This document shows, piece after piece, positions 52,275-60,325 of a stretch of 64,000 nt of DNA (its first letter is position 1; each line of letters starts with the position of its first letter). A program made the position numbers and the translations under genes. Source of the stretch: an uncultured Blautia sp. (GTDB lineage: Bacteria; Bacillota; Clostridia; Lachnospirales; Lachnospiraceae); assembly GCA_900539525.1 (NCBI GenBank), contig UQCM01000006.1:1-64000 (forward strand), read 5' to 3'. The notes under the pieces were generated by a model. The model worked only from the letters and a program-made list of their open reading frames with translations, was not told where the DNA came from and made no database searches.

Positions 52275-53561
52275 ATGGAAAAGGACAATGACATGGAAAA
52301 AGTGAATGAAAGCAGAAGGGATTCTCATTTTTTTCAGGGATTCTTAAGTGGTTTGTGTGTGATGCTGGTGATCACGGGCATTGTATTTTTTGTGAAAGGA
52401 GAAATGCTAAAGAGAGAGCAGATCGATATCCAGGTACAAAAAGCAACGGAAGAAAGTGTCACAGAAGCTTCTGACAGTCTGGCACTTGATGAGGAAAAGA
52501 TTAACAGGAAGCTTAATAATATTGAGAATATCATCAATCAGTATTATCTGGATGAAATCGACAATGAGGAGGTGGAGAACTGGCTGTATAAAGGTGTCAT
52601 TGCCGGACTGGGAGATCATTATGCAGCGTATTACACAAAAGAGGAGCTTCAGAAGACACAGGAAGCCAGCAGCGGCGCCTATAAGGGAATAGGAGCGGTT
52701 CTGACCCAGGACCGCAGTACAGGGCTCGTTACGATTCTCCGGTGTTATGAAGGGGCTCCGGCAGCTAAGGCGGGGCTTTTGCCGGGAGATATCATCTATA
52801 AGATCAACGGTACGGAGGTCAGCGGAACAGACCTGACGGAAGTGGTATCAAGGATAAAGACGGAGCCTGGCGATTCGGTGAATATCGAGGTTATCCGTGA
52901 GGGTGAAGCAGAGGAGCTTTCCTTTGATGTTGTGAGGGCTCATATTGAGATTCCTACAGTAAATTCGGAAATGCTGGAAGGAAAGATCGGATATATAGAG
53001 GTAACAGAATTTGATACTGTGACGAAAGAGCAGTTCCGTACAGCATTGGAGACACTTGAGAATCAGGGGATGGAAAAGCTGATCATTGATCTAAGGAATA
53101 ATCCGGGAGGAGTTCTGGATACGGTATGCAATATGCTGGAACAGATTCTCCCTGAAGGATTGATCGTATATACGGAAGATAAACAGGGAAACAGGACAGA
53201 GTACAAGTCAAGTGGCCGCCATGAATTTAAGAAGCCCATGGCAGTGCTGGTGAATGGCAACAGTGCCAGTGCATCAGAAATATTTGCCGGTGCAGTGAAA
53301 GACTACGGCATTGGGACTCTGGTTGGAACAAAAACATTTGGAAAAGGGATCGTTCAGCGGATCGTTAATCTGAATGACGGCACAGCAGTGAAGCTGACTG
53401 TATCCAAATACTACACTCCAAAAGGAAATGACATCCATAAGGTGGGGATTGAACCGGATGTGGAAGTGGAACTGGATGAATCACTTAAACAAAAGATAAC
53501 GATAGAGAAAGCTGAGGATAATCAGCTTCAGAAAGCAATAGAAATCTTAAATACCAGGTAA
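52275..53561 (+). CDS. S41-family C-terminal processing peptidase (CtpA-like)
   Basis: 428 aa; ATG 52275 is preferred to GTG 52266 because GAGGAG is then correctly spaced. One N-terminal membrane helix (FFQGFLSGLCVMLVITGIVF) holds the protein outside the membrane. A PDZ domain at about 120-205 (GAPAAKAGLLPGDIIYKING) precedes the S41 protease domain, with the serine motif NGNSASASEIFAGAV and the lysine motif GTKTFGKGIVQ. It degrades or trims exported proteins, recognising C-termini. It lies 12 bases upstream of a sigma-like gene. Confidence 0.93.
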   Translation: MEKDNDMEKVNESRRDSHFFQGFLSGLCVMLVITGIVFFVKGEMLKREQIDIQVQKATEESVTEASDSLALDEEKINRKLNNIENIINQYYLDEIDNEEVENWLYKGVIAGLGDHYAAYYTKEELQKTQEASSGAYKGIGAVLTQDRSTGLVTILRCYEGAPAAKAGLLPGDIIYKINGTEVSGTDLTEVVSRIKTEPGDSVNIEVIREGEAEELSFDVVRAHIEIPTVNSEMLEGKIGYIEVTEFDTVTKEQFRTALETLENQGMEKLIIDLRNNPGGVLDTVCNMLEQILPEGLIVYTEDKQGNRTEYKSSGRHEFKKPMAVLVNGNSASASEIFAGAVKDYGIGTLVGTKTFGKGIVQRIVNLNDGTAVKLTVSKYYTPKGNDIHKVGIEPDVEVELDESLKQKITIEKAEDNQLQKAIEILNTR

Positions 53562-53573
53562 AGGAAGGAAGCT

Positions 53574-54377
53574 ATGCAGGAAAAAATTATTTTCAGAGAA
53601 ATGCTGAGTGAAATAAAAGCACTGGCAGACAGGAAGGGAAATGTTCTTTCCGTGGAAGAGATCAATGATTTCTTTTCCAATGCCAGGCTGAGTGAAGAAC
53701 AGCTCACCATGATTTATGAGTATCTGATTGGACAGAAAATAAAGGTGGTCGGATATCGACCCAAAAATCCCCGGCCGGAGCAGGAAGAGCAGGAGCCCCG
53801 GATGCTTACTGAGGATGCCTGTATGGAGTTGTATCTTGATGAACTGCAGGATATCCTGCCGGTGTCAGAAGAAGAGGAAGAGAAGCTCTTTCTTATGGCC
53901 GCAGCAGGAGACGGAGGTGCGAAAAGCAGGCTTGTGGAGCTGTATCTGAAGATGGTCTGTGAGCTGGCACGAACCTATCGTTATAGTGATCTTCCCCAGA
54001 GTGATCTGATCCAGGAGGGAAATGTGGCATTACTGCTGGCACTTGACCAGATGGAGATTATGGATGATCTGCAGGGATATCGGGAACAGCTGTACCGTGC
54101 TGTAACCAGAGGGATGGAAGAAGCACTGACCTCTCAGCGAGACTTAAAGGAAATGGATGAGAAGCTTGCAAAGCGGGTGAATCATCTTGGAGAAGCAGTC
54201 CGTAATCTTGAAAGAGATCTGGAACATAAGGTATCTGTGGAAGAACTGTCAGCGTATCTGGAAATGCCGGTAGAGGAGATCAGAGATATCCTGAGGATGG
54301 CAGGAGATGAAATCGAGATTGACAGAAGCCCATCCGGCGGCAGAAGCAGCATTCAGACCGATATTCAGGGTATTTGA
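53574..54377 (+). CDS. Sigma-70-like protein lacking region 4
   Basis: 267 aa. Residues 1-60 resemble sigma region 1.1 (MLSEIKALADRKGNVLSVEE). Residues about 83-165 match regions 1.2-2.2 (DACMELYLDELQDILPVSEE; YSDLPQSDLIQEGNVALLLA). About 205-250 match region 3 (VSVEELSAYLEMPVEEIRDI). Regions 2.3-2.4 are diverged, without the usual WWIRQAI, and region 4 (-35 recognition) is absent; the frame ends in a Ser/Gly-rich tail. It may bind core RNA polymerase without normal promoter recognition. RBS AAGGAAGG. Probably co-transcribed with the peptidase. Confidence 0.75.
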   Translation: MQEKIIFREMLSEIKALADRKGNVLSVEEINDFFSNARLSEEQLTMIYEYLIGQKIKVVGYRPKNPRPEQEEQEPRMLTEDACMELYLDELQDILPVSEEEEEKLFLMAAAGDGGAKSRLVELYLKMVCELARTYRYSDLPQSDLIQEGNVALLLALDQMEIMDDLQGYREQLYRAVTRGMEEALTSQRDLKEMDEKLAKRVNHLGEAVRNLERDLEHKVSVEELSAYLEMPVEEIRDILRMAGDEIEIDRSPSGGRSSIQTDIQGI

Positions 54378-54420
54378 CATAAACAGCTGAATACGAAAGA
54401 AATGGTTTCAGTAAAGCGAA

Positions 54421-54463
54421 AAGTGTGCAGGTCCCTCACTTATGGGAGACTTGCACACTTTGT
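54421..54463. terminator. Bidirectional terminator
   Basis: AAGTGTGCA/TGCACACTT outer stem with GTC/GAC and CC/GG inside, then TGTTAT. A diverged relative of the terminator at 28994. It separates convergent genes. Confidence 0.75.
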
Positions 54464-55761
54464 TATTTCAGGAGCTCTTCCCGGTCGGATGATGTTTCAG
54501 GTTCCGGCAGATCAGGAAGATAGAGATGAACCTTTGCAATACGGTTCTTATCTACAGAATCGACCTGCATCCGGATGCCAAGGTCATCAATGATAAACTC
54601 TCCGGCATGGGGAAGGTGGTCGAGACGTTCGATGACATAACCGCCTACAGAATCGTAATCCTCTGAAGAAAGTGTAAGACCCAGTGCATCATTCAAATCA
54701 TCAAGCTTCAGAGAACCTTCTACAATATATTCGCGTTCGCCAACCTGGCGAATCAGTTCTTCTTCGTCCTTATCATACTCATCCCGGATCTCCCCGACGA
54801 TTTCCTCCAGCAGATCTTCAAGAGTGACAAGTCCGGCAATCGCACCGTACTCATCCAGTACAATTGTGAAATTGATGGAATCCTTTCGCATCTCCATCAT
54901 CAGTTCGGACGTTTTTTTGTATTCATAAGTGAAATAGGGTTCTCTTAAGAGGCTGCGCAGATCAAAATTCTGTGCGGGAAGGTATCCAAGCAGATCCTTC
55001 ATGTTCAGAACGCCGATCACATGGTCAGTATCACCTTCATAAACGGGAAAACGTGTAAATCTTTCGCGGCGGAAAATGTCGATGATTTCTTCACAGGTAC
55101 TTTCTACATTGATAAATACCATATCCACGCGGGGAACCATGATATCCCTTGCCTGAGAATCCCCGAAATCAAATACATTGTATATCATCTGGCGCTCTTC
55201 ACTTTCAATGACACCGTCTTCATGGCTGACATCCAGAATCGTACGCAGCTCGTGCTCTGTCATGGCAGGACCCTTAGCTGAAGGATCTACATGCATCAGT
55301 GCAAGTACCAGATTTGCCAGCTTGTTAATGATGAAAATGACAGGTGTCAGGATCCTCATCAGAAAAAGAATCGTACCGGCATAGGCAAGAGCCATCTTGT
55401 CTGAGTGAATGGTTGCGAGTGTTTTGGGAGCGATCTCGCCGAAGATCAGAATAATCACCGTCAGTGCTCCACTGGCAATTGCGATCGCTGCATTTCCCCA
55501 AAGATCGAGGGCAAGCGTAGTAACCAGAGAAGCTGCAGACAGATTGACAATATTATTCCCGATTAAAATAGCACTCAGCATTTTTCCGGAATCTTCAGTA
55601 ATGGTAAGAACTGTACGTGCACGTCTGTTGCCATCATCGGCAAGTGTTTTCATCTTTATCCTGTTGGCTGTCGTGAGTGAAGTCTCTGCCGATGAAAAGA
55701 AGGCAGAGAGCAGAATCAGCAGGATCAATATTATGAATTGAAGGGCAGTCGCAGTGTCCAA
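54463..55761 (-). CDS. CNNM/CorC-HlyC family membrane protein (DUF21-CBS-CorC)
   Basis: 432 aa. TTG start at 55761 set by AAGGAGATGATTATT upstream. DUF21 membrane domain at about 1-180 (SAFFSSAETSLTTANRIKMK; IGNNIVNLSAASLVTTLALD), a pair of CBS motifs at about 200-330 (DIMVPRVDMVFINVES; FTIVLDEYGAIAGLVTLEDL) and a C-terminal CorC/HlyC domain (EYIVEGSLKLDDLNDALGLT). Family members are Mg2+ transporters or exporters (MpfA/YhdP type) and are often called hemolysin-like without evidence for lysis. Confidence 0.92.
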   Translation of the reverse strand: MDTATALQFIILILLILLSAFFSSAETSLTTANRIKMKTLADDGNRRARTVLTITEDSGKMLSAILIGNNIVNLSAASLVTTLALDLWGNAAIAIASGALTVIILIFGEIAPKTLATIHSDKMALAYAGTILFLMRILTPVIFIINKLANLVLALMHVDPSAKGPAMTEHELRTILDVSHEDGVIESEERQMIYNVFDFGDSQARDIMVPRVDMVFINVESTCEEIIDIFRRERFTRFPVYEGDTDHVIGVLNMKDLLGYLPAQNFDLRSLLREPYFTYEYKKTSELMMEMRKDSINFTIVLDEYGAIAGLVTLEDLLEEIVGEIRDEYDKDEEELIRQVGEREYIVEGSLKLDDLNDALGLTLSSEDYDSVGGYVIERLDHLPHAGEFIIDDLGIRMQVDSVDKNRIAKVHLYLPDLPEPETSSDREELLK

Positions 55762-55937
55762 AAATAATCATCTCCTTAGTTACGATGTTTTGCTGTAAAC
55801 TGTAACTGAATATATCCTATTTCAGACTTGAATGCAAGGATTCAAAATTAATGCAAAAAAAATTTAACATATCCGTAATAAATACTTGTAAAATATTGCG
55901 GAATTGTGTTATAATAAAGCTCGAAAAGTATCATACT

Positions 55938-55966
55938 GTAAAATCTGCATGACTCTGAACAGTTAC
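55938..55966 (+). repeat. Family-2 repeat end
   Basis: AAAATCTGCATGACTCTGAA then CAGTTAC; nearly the same as 60061-60086. Confidence 0.65.
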
Positions 55967-56038
55967 AGCAGATACAGGATCAAAGAAATATGCAGATGAA
56001 GGGTTGTAAAAGAAGTGGTTCGAAGGAGGAGAGAGACC

Positions 56039-57877
56039 ATGAGAAAAAGATACAGGGGACTGGCATGGGCTCTGGCAGGAGCACTGATGCTTGCCAGCAT
56101 ACCGGGAGTTCCGGTGGCAGCAGAGGGGAATGTGGTATATGTAAGCACAGAGGGATTCAGTGAGAACAGTGGCATGACGGCAGAAAGTCCACTTGCTTCC
56201 ATATATGCAGCACAGGAGCTTCTTCCTGAGGGTGGGACGATTCTGGTCGAAGATACGATTTATGTGACGGGGGAGAGAAGCTACGTATTCCATGATGGTA
56301 TCACACTGCAGGCGGGAGATGAGCTGGAAGGTCCTCTCTTTGAAGTGTCAGAAAACGGAAGACTGACACTTGGCAATATCATTTTAACGGGGAACAGCAG
56401 TACCGTGATTTCAAATCATGGAGTGCTGAAAATAGATGACAGTGTTACACTGACGGTAAAGGATGGAGAGGGAGTAGGCTGTGTTTATACCGGACAGTCA
56501 GCAGCCACCTATCTGAATGATGAGCTGGTGGCAGGAGACGGAAGTGTAGAGAAGACACAGGAAACAGAACAGGATTCTGAGACGGAGAGTCCGCAGAGTG
56601 AAAGCGAAGGAGCTTCGGAAACAGAAAAGCCGCAGAAGGAAAGCGAAGAGGATTCTGAAACAGAGAAGATACAGGATGAGAGTACAGGAGTTTCAGAAAC
56701 AGAAAAACCGCAGAAGGAAGGCGTAGAGGATTCTGAGACAGAGAAGCCGCAGGATGAAAGTGCAGGAGTTTCTGAGACAGAAAAGCCGCAGAAGGAAGGC
56801 GGAGAGTCTTCCGGGACAGAGAAGCCCCAGGATGAAAGTGCAGGAGCTTCTGAGACAGAAAAGCCGCAGAAGGAAAGCGGAGAGTCTTCTGAGACAGAAA
56901 AGCCGCAAGGTGAAAGTGCAGGAGCTTCCGAAACAGAAAAGCCGCAGGGCGAAGGCACAGGAGCAGCAGAAACGGAAAGTGAGCTGCTTTTGGAGCAAAC
57001 AGAACAGATACGTTCAGAGGCGGTAGAGACAGTCAAAAATGCGATCGTTTCTCTTAGTATTCATTCCAGAAAGGATGTGAAAGGGCTGCTTGCCGTGTCG
57101 CAGGCCTTTGACGGTCTGACAGATGCGGAGAGGGCGGCGATTCCTGAACAGGTGCGTCAGCTTCTGGAGTCTGCAAAGCAGATGGCAGCCGCTTATAATC
57201 ATACACAGAGGGGAGTGAGCGTGTATGGAAACATCCCGTGGTATGTACAGTTCAGAGTAAAGCTGACAGATATCGGAGAGAAAGAGGAAAAAGGAATGCA
57301 GATACTGGTTCCTTATGAGCTGAAGCTCTGGAATCTGTTTACGGATTCTGTATATACACTCCCGGAGGGAGAGTCAGTGACGGTAACAATGCCGGTTCCT
57401 GACGTAGATATTGAAGGTGAATTTACAGTCTTTCATTATCATGCGGATGGTTCTGTGGAAAGTATCCGGCCTGTCATCAACGGAAACATGATGAGCTTTG
57501 AGACAAGCTCTTTCAGCCCGTTCAGTGTAGCGGGAAGTATGATGATTACCGGCGTCGGTATCGGGAATACTTCAGGAGGAGGAACGTCTTCCGGCAGCAG
57601 TACCGGAAACGGAGATCATACTACGGGGAATACCTCATCGGGATCCGCAGGTACATCCGGCGGCGGGAATACTTCCGGAACAGGAACTCCCGGAACGGGA
57701 AGCAGCTCCACAGGCGGAAGCGTTTCCGGCAGCAGTACCGGCAGCAGTACCGGCAGCTATGTGGCAGCCGTGAATACCGGAGATAACACAAAGGTATTTC
57801 CGGCAGTGCTGTTACAGATCCTGGCATTCGCTGCAATTGCGGGAGTTGTTCTTCGCAGACGAAAAGAAAACAGTTAA
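56039..57877 (+). CDS. Surface protein with SETEKPQ tandem repeats and C-terminal anchor
   Basis: 612 aa; ATG 56039 follows GAAGGAGGAGAG. Signal peptide (about 1-28); a beta-helix-like N-domain (about 30-165); then Glu/Ser/Thr/Pro repeats of about 19 residues built on SETEKPQKESGE (residues about 178-318). A folded region follows (about 320-510; PWYVQFRVKLTDIG and FHYHADGSVESIRPVINGNM), then a Gly/Ser/Thr stretch and a C-terminal TGDNTKVFPAVLLQILAFAA helix with RRRKENS tail. TGDNT before the helix resembles a sortase-type signal position, though no LPXTG is present. Function unknown; the repeats look like a stalk. Confidence 0.85.
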   Translation: MRKRYRGLAWALAGALMLASIPGVPVAAEGNVVYVSTEGFSENSGMTAESPLASIYAAQELLPEGGTILVEDTIYVTGERSYVFHDGITLQAGDELEGPLFEVSENGRLTLGNIILTGNSSTVISNHGVLKIDDSVTLTVKDGEGVGCVYTGQSAATYLNDELVAGDGSVEKTQETEQDSETESPQSESEGASETEKPQKESEEDSETEKIQDESTGVSETEKPQKEGVEDSETEKPQDESAGVSETEKPQKEGGESSGTEKPQDESAGASETEKPQKESGESSETEKPQGESAGASETEKPQGEGTGAAETESELLLEQTEQIRSEAVETVKNAIVSLSIHSRKDVKGLLAVSQAFDGLTDAERAAIPEQVRQLLESAKQMAAAYNHTQRGVSVYGNIPWYVQFRVKLTDIGEKEEKGMQILVPYELKLWNLFTDSVYTLPEGESVTVTMPVPDVDIEGEFTVFHYHADGSVESIRPVINGNMMSFETSSFSPFSVAGSMMITGVGIGNTSGGGTSSGSSTGNGDHTTGNTSSGSAGTSGGGNTSGTGTPGTGSSSTGGSVSGSSTGSSTGSYVAAVNTGDNTKVFPAVLLQILAFAAIAGVVLRRRKENS

Positions 57878-57882
57878 ATATA

Positions 57883-57920
57883 AAACCCCGGGAACAGGAA
57901 GTGGTTCCCGGGGTTTCTTG
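57883..57920. terminator. Strong bidirectional terminator
   Basis: AAACCCCGGGAAC/GTTCCCGGGGTTT stem then CTTG, between convergent genes. Confidence 0.85.
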
Positions 57921-57983
57921 CATATGCACTTGAAATTGTTTTCTTCATCTTTCAGCATGATTCGCGGCAGGCTGATTGACAGA

Positions 57984-59621
57984 CTAATTATCTTCCGGAT
58001 TTCCATCTGTTGTATAAACCTGACGTTTTCTGGCCATTTCATCACTGGCGAGATATTCGTCATAGGTTGTGATTTTGTCGATCATCTTTCCATTTGGAAG
58101 GATTTCCATGATACGGTTCGCAGTGGTCTGTACGATCTGGTGGTCATGAGAGGCGAAGAGCAGTACACCGGGGAACTTGATCATTCCGTTATTCAAAGCA
58201 GTGATCGACTCCATGTCCAGATGGTTGGTAGGCTCATCGAGAAGAAGGACATTTGCTCCGGAGATCATCATTTTAGAAAGAAGACAGCGTACCTTCTCAC
58301 CTCCGGAGAGTACCTTTACTTTTTTTACACCGTCATCACCGGCAAACAGCATACGTCCCAGGAATCCGCGCACATAGGTGGCGTCTTTGATCTCTGAAAA
58401 CTGTGTCAGCCAGTCTACGATCGTGAGATCATTGTCAAATTCTTCTGTATTATCCTTGGGGAAATATGCCTGTGAAGTGGTGACACCCCACTTGATCGTC
58501 CCCTCGTCCGGTTCCATTTCACCGATCAGGATCTTAAAGAATGTTGTTTTTGCCAGTTCGTTTCCGCCGACAAAAGCCACCTTGTCATCATGCCCCAGGG
58601 TGAAGGTAATATCATCGAGAATCTTTACTCCGTCAATGGTTTTTGATACATTCTCTACCATCAGGACCTCGTTGCCGATTTCGCGGTTTGGCCGGAAGTC
58701 GATGTAAGGATATTTACGGCTGGAAGGGCGGATCTCATCCAGCTGGATCTTTTCCAGGGCTTTCTTTCTGGAGGTTGCCTGCTTGGATTTGGAGGCGTTT
58801 GCACTGAAACGGGAGATAAACTCCTGAAGTTCCTTGATCTTTTCTTCTTTTTTCTTGTTGGCTTCCTTCATCTGACGGATAAGAAGCTGACTGGATTCAT
58901 ACCAGAAGTCATAGTTTCCGGCATAGAGCTGAATCTTTCCGTAATCAATATCAGCAGTATGTGTGCATACTTTATTCAGAAAATAGCGGTCATGAGATAC
59001 GACGATGACAGTATTTTCAAAGTTGATCAGAAATTCTTCCAGCCATTCGATCGCATCCAGATCCAGATGGTTGGTAGGCTCATCGAGCAACAGAATGTCC
59101 GGATTACCGAAAAGTGCTTTTGCCAGAAGAACCTTCACCTTCTCATTGCCGTTCAGGTCTTTCATCAGAGAGTAATGCAGCTCTGTACCGATTCCGAGAC
59201 CGTTTAAAAGCATGGCAGCGTCTGATTCAGCTTCCCATCCGTTCATTTCGGCAAATTCGCCTTCCAGCTCACTTGCACGTATGCCGTCTTCGTCGGTAAA
59301 ATCCTCCTTTGCATAGATAGCCTCTTTTTCTTTCATAATATCGTATAATCTCTGGTTTCCCATAATGACGGTATCCAGAACCGGATATTCATCATATTTG
59401 AAATGATCCTGCTCCAGTACAGAGAGACGCTGTCCGGGTGTGATGGCGATGGAGCCTGATGTAGTATCCAGCTTGCCGGAAAGGATTTTCAGAAATGTGG
59501 ATTTCCCGGCACCATTGGCACCGATCAGACCATAGCAGTTTCCTTCCGTAAACTTGATGTTTACATCTTCGAATAATGCTTTTTTTCCGATTCTCAGGGT
59601 TACATTGTTTGCACTGATCAT
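57984..59621 (-). CDS. ykpA: ABC-F family ribosome-associated ATPase (YkpA-like)
   Basis: 545 aa, two ABC domains and no membrane segment. First domain: GANGAGKSTFLKILSG and LLLDEPTNHLDLDAIEWLEE; signature degenerate (MKDLNGNEKVKVLLA). Second: Walker A altered to GGNELAKTT, signature LSGGEKVRCLLSK, LLLDEPTNHLDMESITALNN. The linker is the charged KEANKKKEEKIKELQEF followed by ANASKSKQATSRKKALEKI, typical of ABC-F. The sequence is very close to Bacillus YkpA as I remember it. Such proteins act at the ribosomal E site. ATG 59621. Confidence 0.92.
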   Translation of the reverse strand: MISANNVTLRIGKKALFEDVNIKFTEGNCYGLIGANGAGKSTFLKILSGKLDTTSGSIAITPGQRLSVLEQDHFKYDEYPVLDTVIMGNQRLYDIMKEKEAIYAKEDFTDEDGIRASELEGEFAEMNGWEAESDAAMLLNGLGIGTELHYSLMKDLNGNEKVKVLLAKALFGNPDILLLDEPTNHLDLDAIEWLEEFLINFENTVIVVSHDRYFLNKVCTHTADIDYGKIQLYAGNYDFWYESSQLLIRQMKEANKKKEEKIKELQEFISRFSANASKSKQATSRKKALEKIQLDEIRPSSRKYPYIDFRPNREIGNEVLMVENVSKTIDGVKILDDITFTLGHDDKVAFVGGNELAKTTFFKILIGEMEPDEGTIKWGVTTSQAYFPKDNTEEFDNDLTIVDWLTQFSEIKDATYVRGFLGRMLFAGDDGVKKVKVLSGGEKVRCLLSKMMISGANVLLLDEPTNHLDMESITALNNGMIKFPGVLLFASHDHQIVQTTANRIMEILPNGKMIDKITTYDEYLASDEMARKRQVYTTDGNPEDN

Positions 59622-59742
59622 GTTAGAACCTCATTCATACTTTCTTATTTAATAGATATCTGGTAACTTCATATCTGTTTAATCCATTCTATTGTAACCG
59701 ATAATCGGAAAAATGCAAGAAAAATGTGAGGACAGTGTAATC

Positions 59743-59771
59743 TTGACATCTGATGCAGCATAACGTATACT
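59743..59771 (+). promoter_or_regulatory. Promoter upstream of the trpF remnant
   Basis: TTGACA at 59743-59748, 17-base spacer, TATACT at 59766-59771. Confidence 0.75.
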
Positions 59772-59793
59772 TAAAACAGAAAATCAAGAGCAA

Positions 59794-59835
59794 AGGCGTC
59801 ATTTTCCGGAGAGGGAGAATGCCGCCTGTTTTTAA
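59794..59835 (+). terminator. Leader terminator downstream of the 59743 promoter
   Basis: AGGCG/CGCCT and CATTTTCC/GGGAGAATG pairs with a small internal mismatch, then GTTTTT. It would give an RNA of about 55 bases unless read through. Confidence 0.65.
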
Positions 59836-59894
59836 ACACCGGGGAGCGCTTTGCGGTTTCCGGAAAAGGATAGGGGTGCAGGCATGAGGACAAC

Positions 59895-60062
59895 ATGCTG
59901 CCTGAGGAAGCAAGCAGTCCCGGAATCAGTGCCTATGTACTGGATGGCAGTGTACCGGGATCAGGAAAAACCTTCAACTGGGATGCATGGAAGCATTTTC
60001 AGCGGGGAGACAAAATGCTGGTTCTGGCAGGAGGGCTGAACGAGGAAAATGTATTTTTATAA
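59895..60062 (+). pseudogene. trpF: trpF (phosphoribosylanthranilate isomerase) C-terminal fragment
   Basis: A 55-codon frame contains LDGSVPGSGKTFNWDAWKHF and LVLAGGLNEENV, the classic TrpF C-terminal blocks (LLDxxxPGSGKxFDW and LAGGLxxxNV). The first 120-130 residues and the last 30-40 residues of the enzyme (VSSGVE region) are missing. The frame stops where a family-2 repeat begins (60061). No other trp gene is nearby. I consider it a relic, probably from a deleted trp cluster; a translated small peptide is unlikely, as no good RBS precedes 59895. Confidence 0.7.
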
Positions 60063-60086
60063 ATCTGCATGACTCTGAACAGTTAC
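60061..60086 (+). repeat. Family-2 repeat end abutting the trpF relic
   Basis: AAATCTGCATGACTCTGAAC then AGTTAC; same as 55938-55966. Confidence 0.65.
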
Positions 60087-60127
60087 ATAAATTATTAAAA
60101 ATGTATAAATACTATTAAAAAAATGAG

Positions 60128-60156
60128 TTGACTTTAGGTGAAATTACTGTTATGAT
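60128..60156 (+). promoter_or_regulatory. Promoter of the licT-PTS operon
   Basis: TTGACT at 60128-60133, 17-base spacer, TATGAT at 60151-60156. Confidence 0.8.
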
Positions 60157-60183
60157 AGAGAGGAATTAGGAAATAAGGGATAC

Positions 60184-60212
60184 GGATTGTTACTGGTGAT
60201 GCAGGCAAAACC
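60184..60212 (+). promoter_or_regulatory. RAT (ribonucleic antiterminator) site for LicT/GlcT
   Basis: GGATTGTTACTG, four bases, GCAGGCAAAACC: matches the BglG/LicT-type RAT consensus. Its 3' end overlaps the left arm of the terminator that follows, so protein-bound RAT and terminator exclude each other. Confidence 0.92.
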
Positions 60213-60262
60213 AAATTTTGTAAAATGAAGTATGACTGTATTTTACAAAATTTGGTTTTTTT
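60209..60262 (+). terminator. RAT-controlled terminator
   Basis: AACCAAATTTTGTAAAAT pairs with ATTTTACAAAATTTGGTT, followed by TTTTT. Confidence 0.92.
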
Positions 60263-60325
60263 ACTAGAAGGGTCTGCTGTTGTTATCCTTTTTTCGTTTT
60301 CGCGTAGTACCGGGGAGCAAGTTAT

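Noticed and set aside
60184..60212. The RAT sequence begins GGATTGTTACTGGT, similar to the ends of the GTTACTG palindromes.
   Set aside because: The rest of the site matches the LicT-type RAT consensus and its overlap with the terminator; the palindromes lack GCAGGCAAAACC. The shared bases are probably coincidence.
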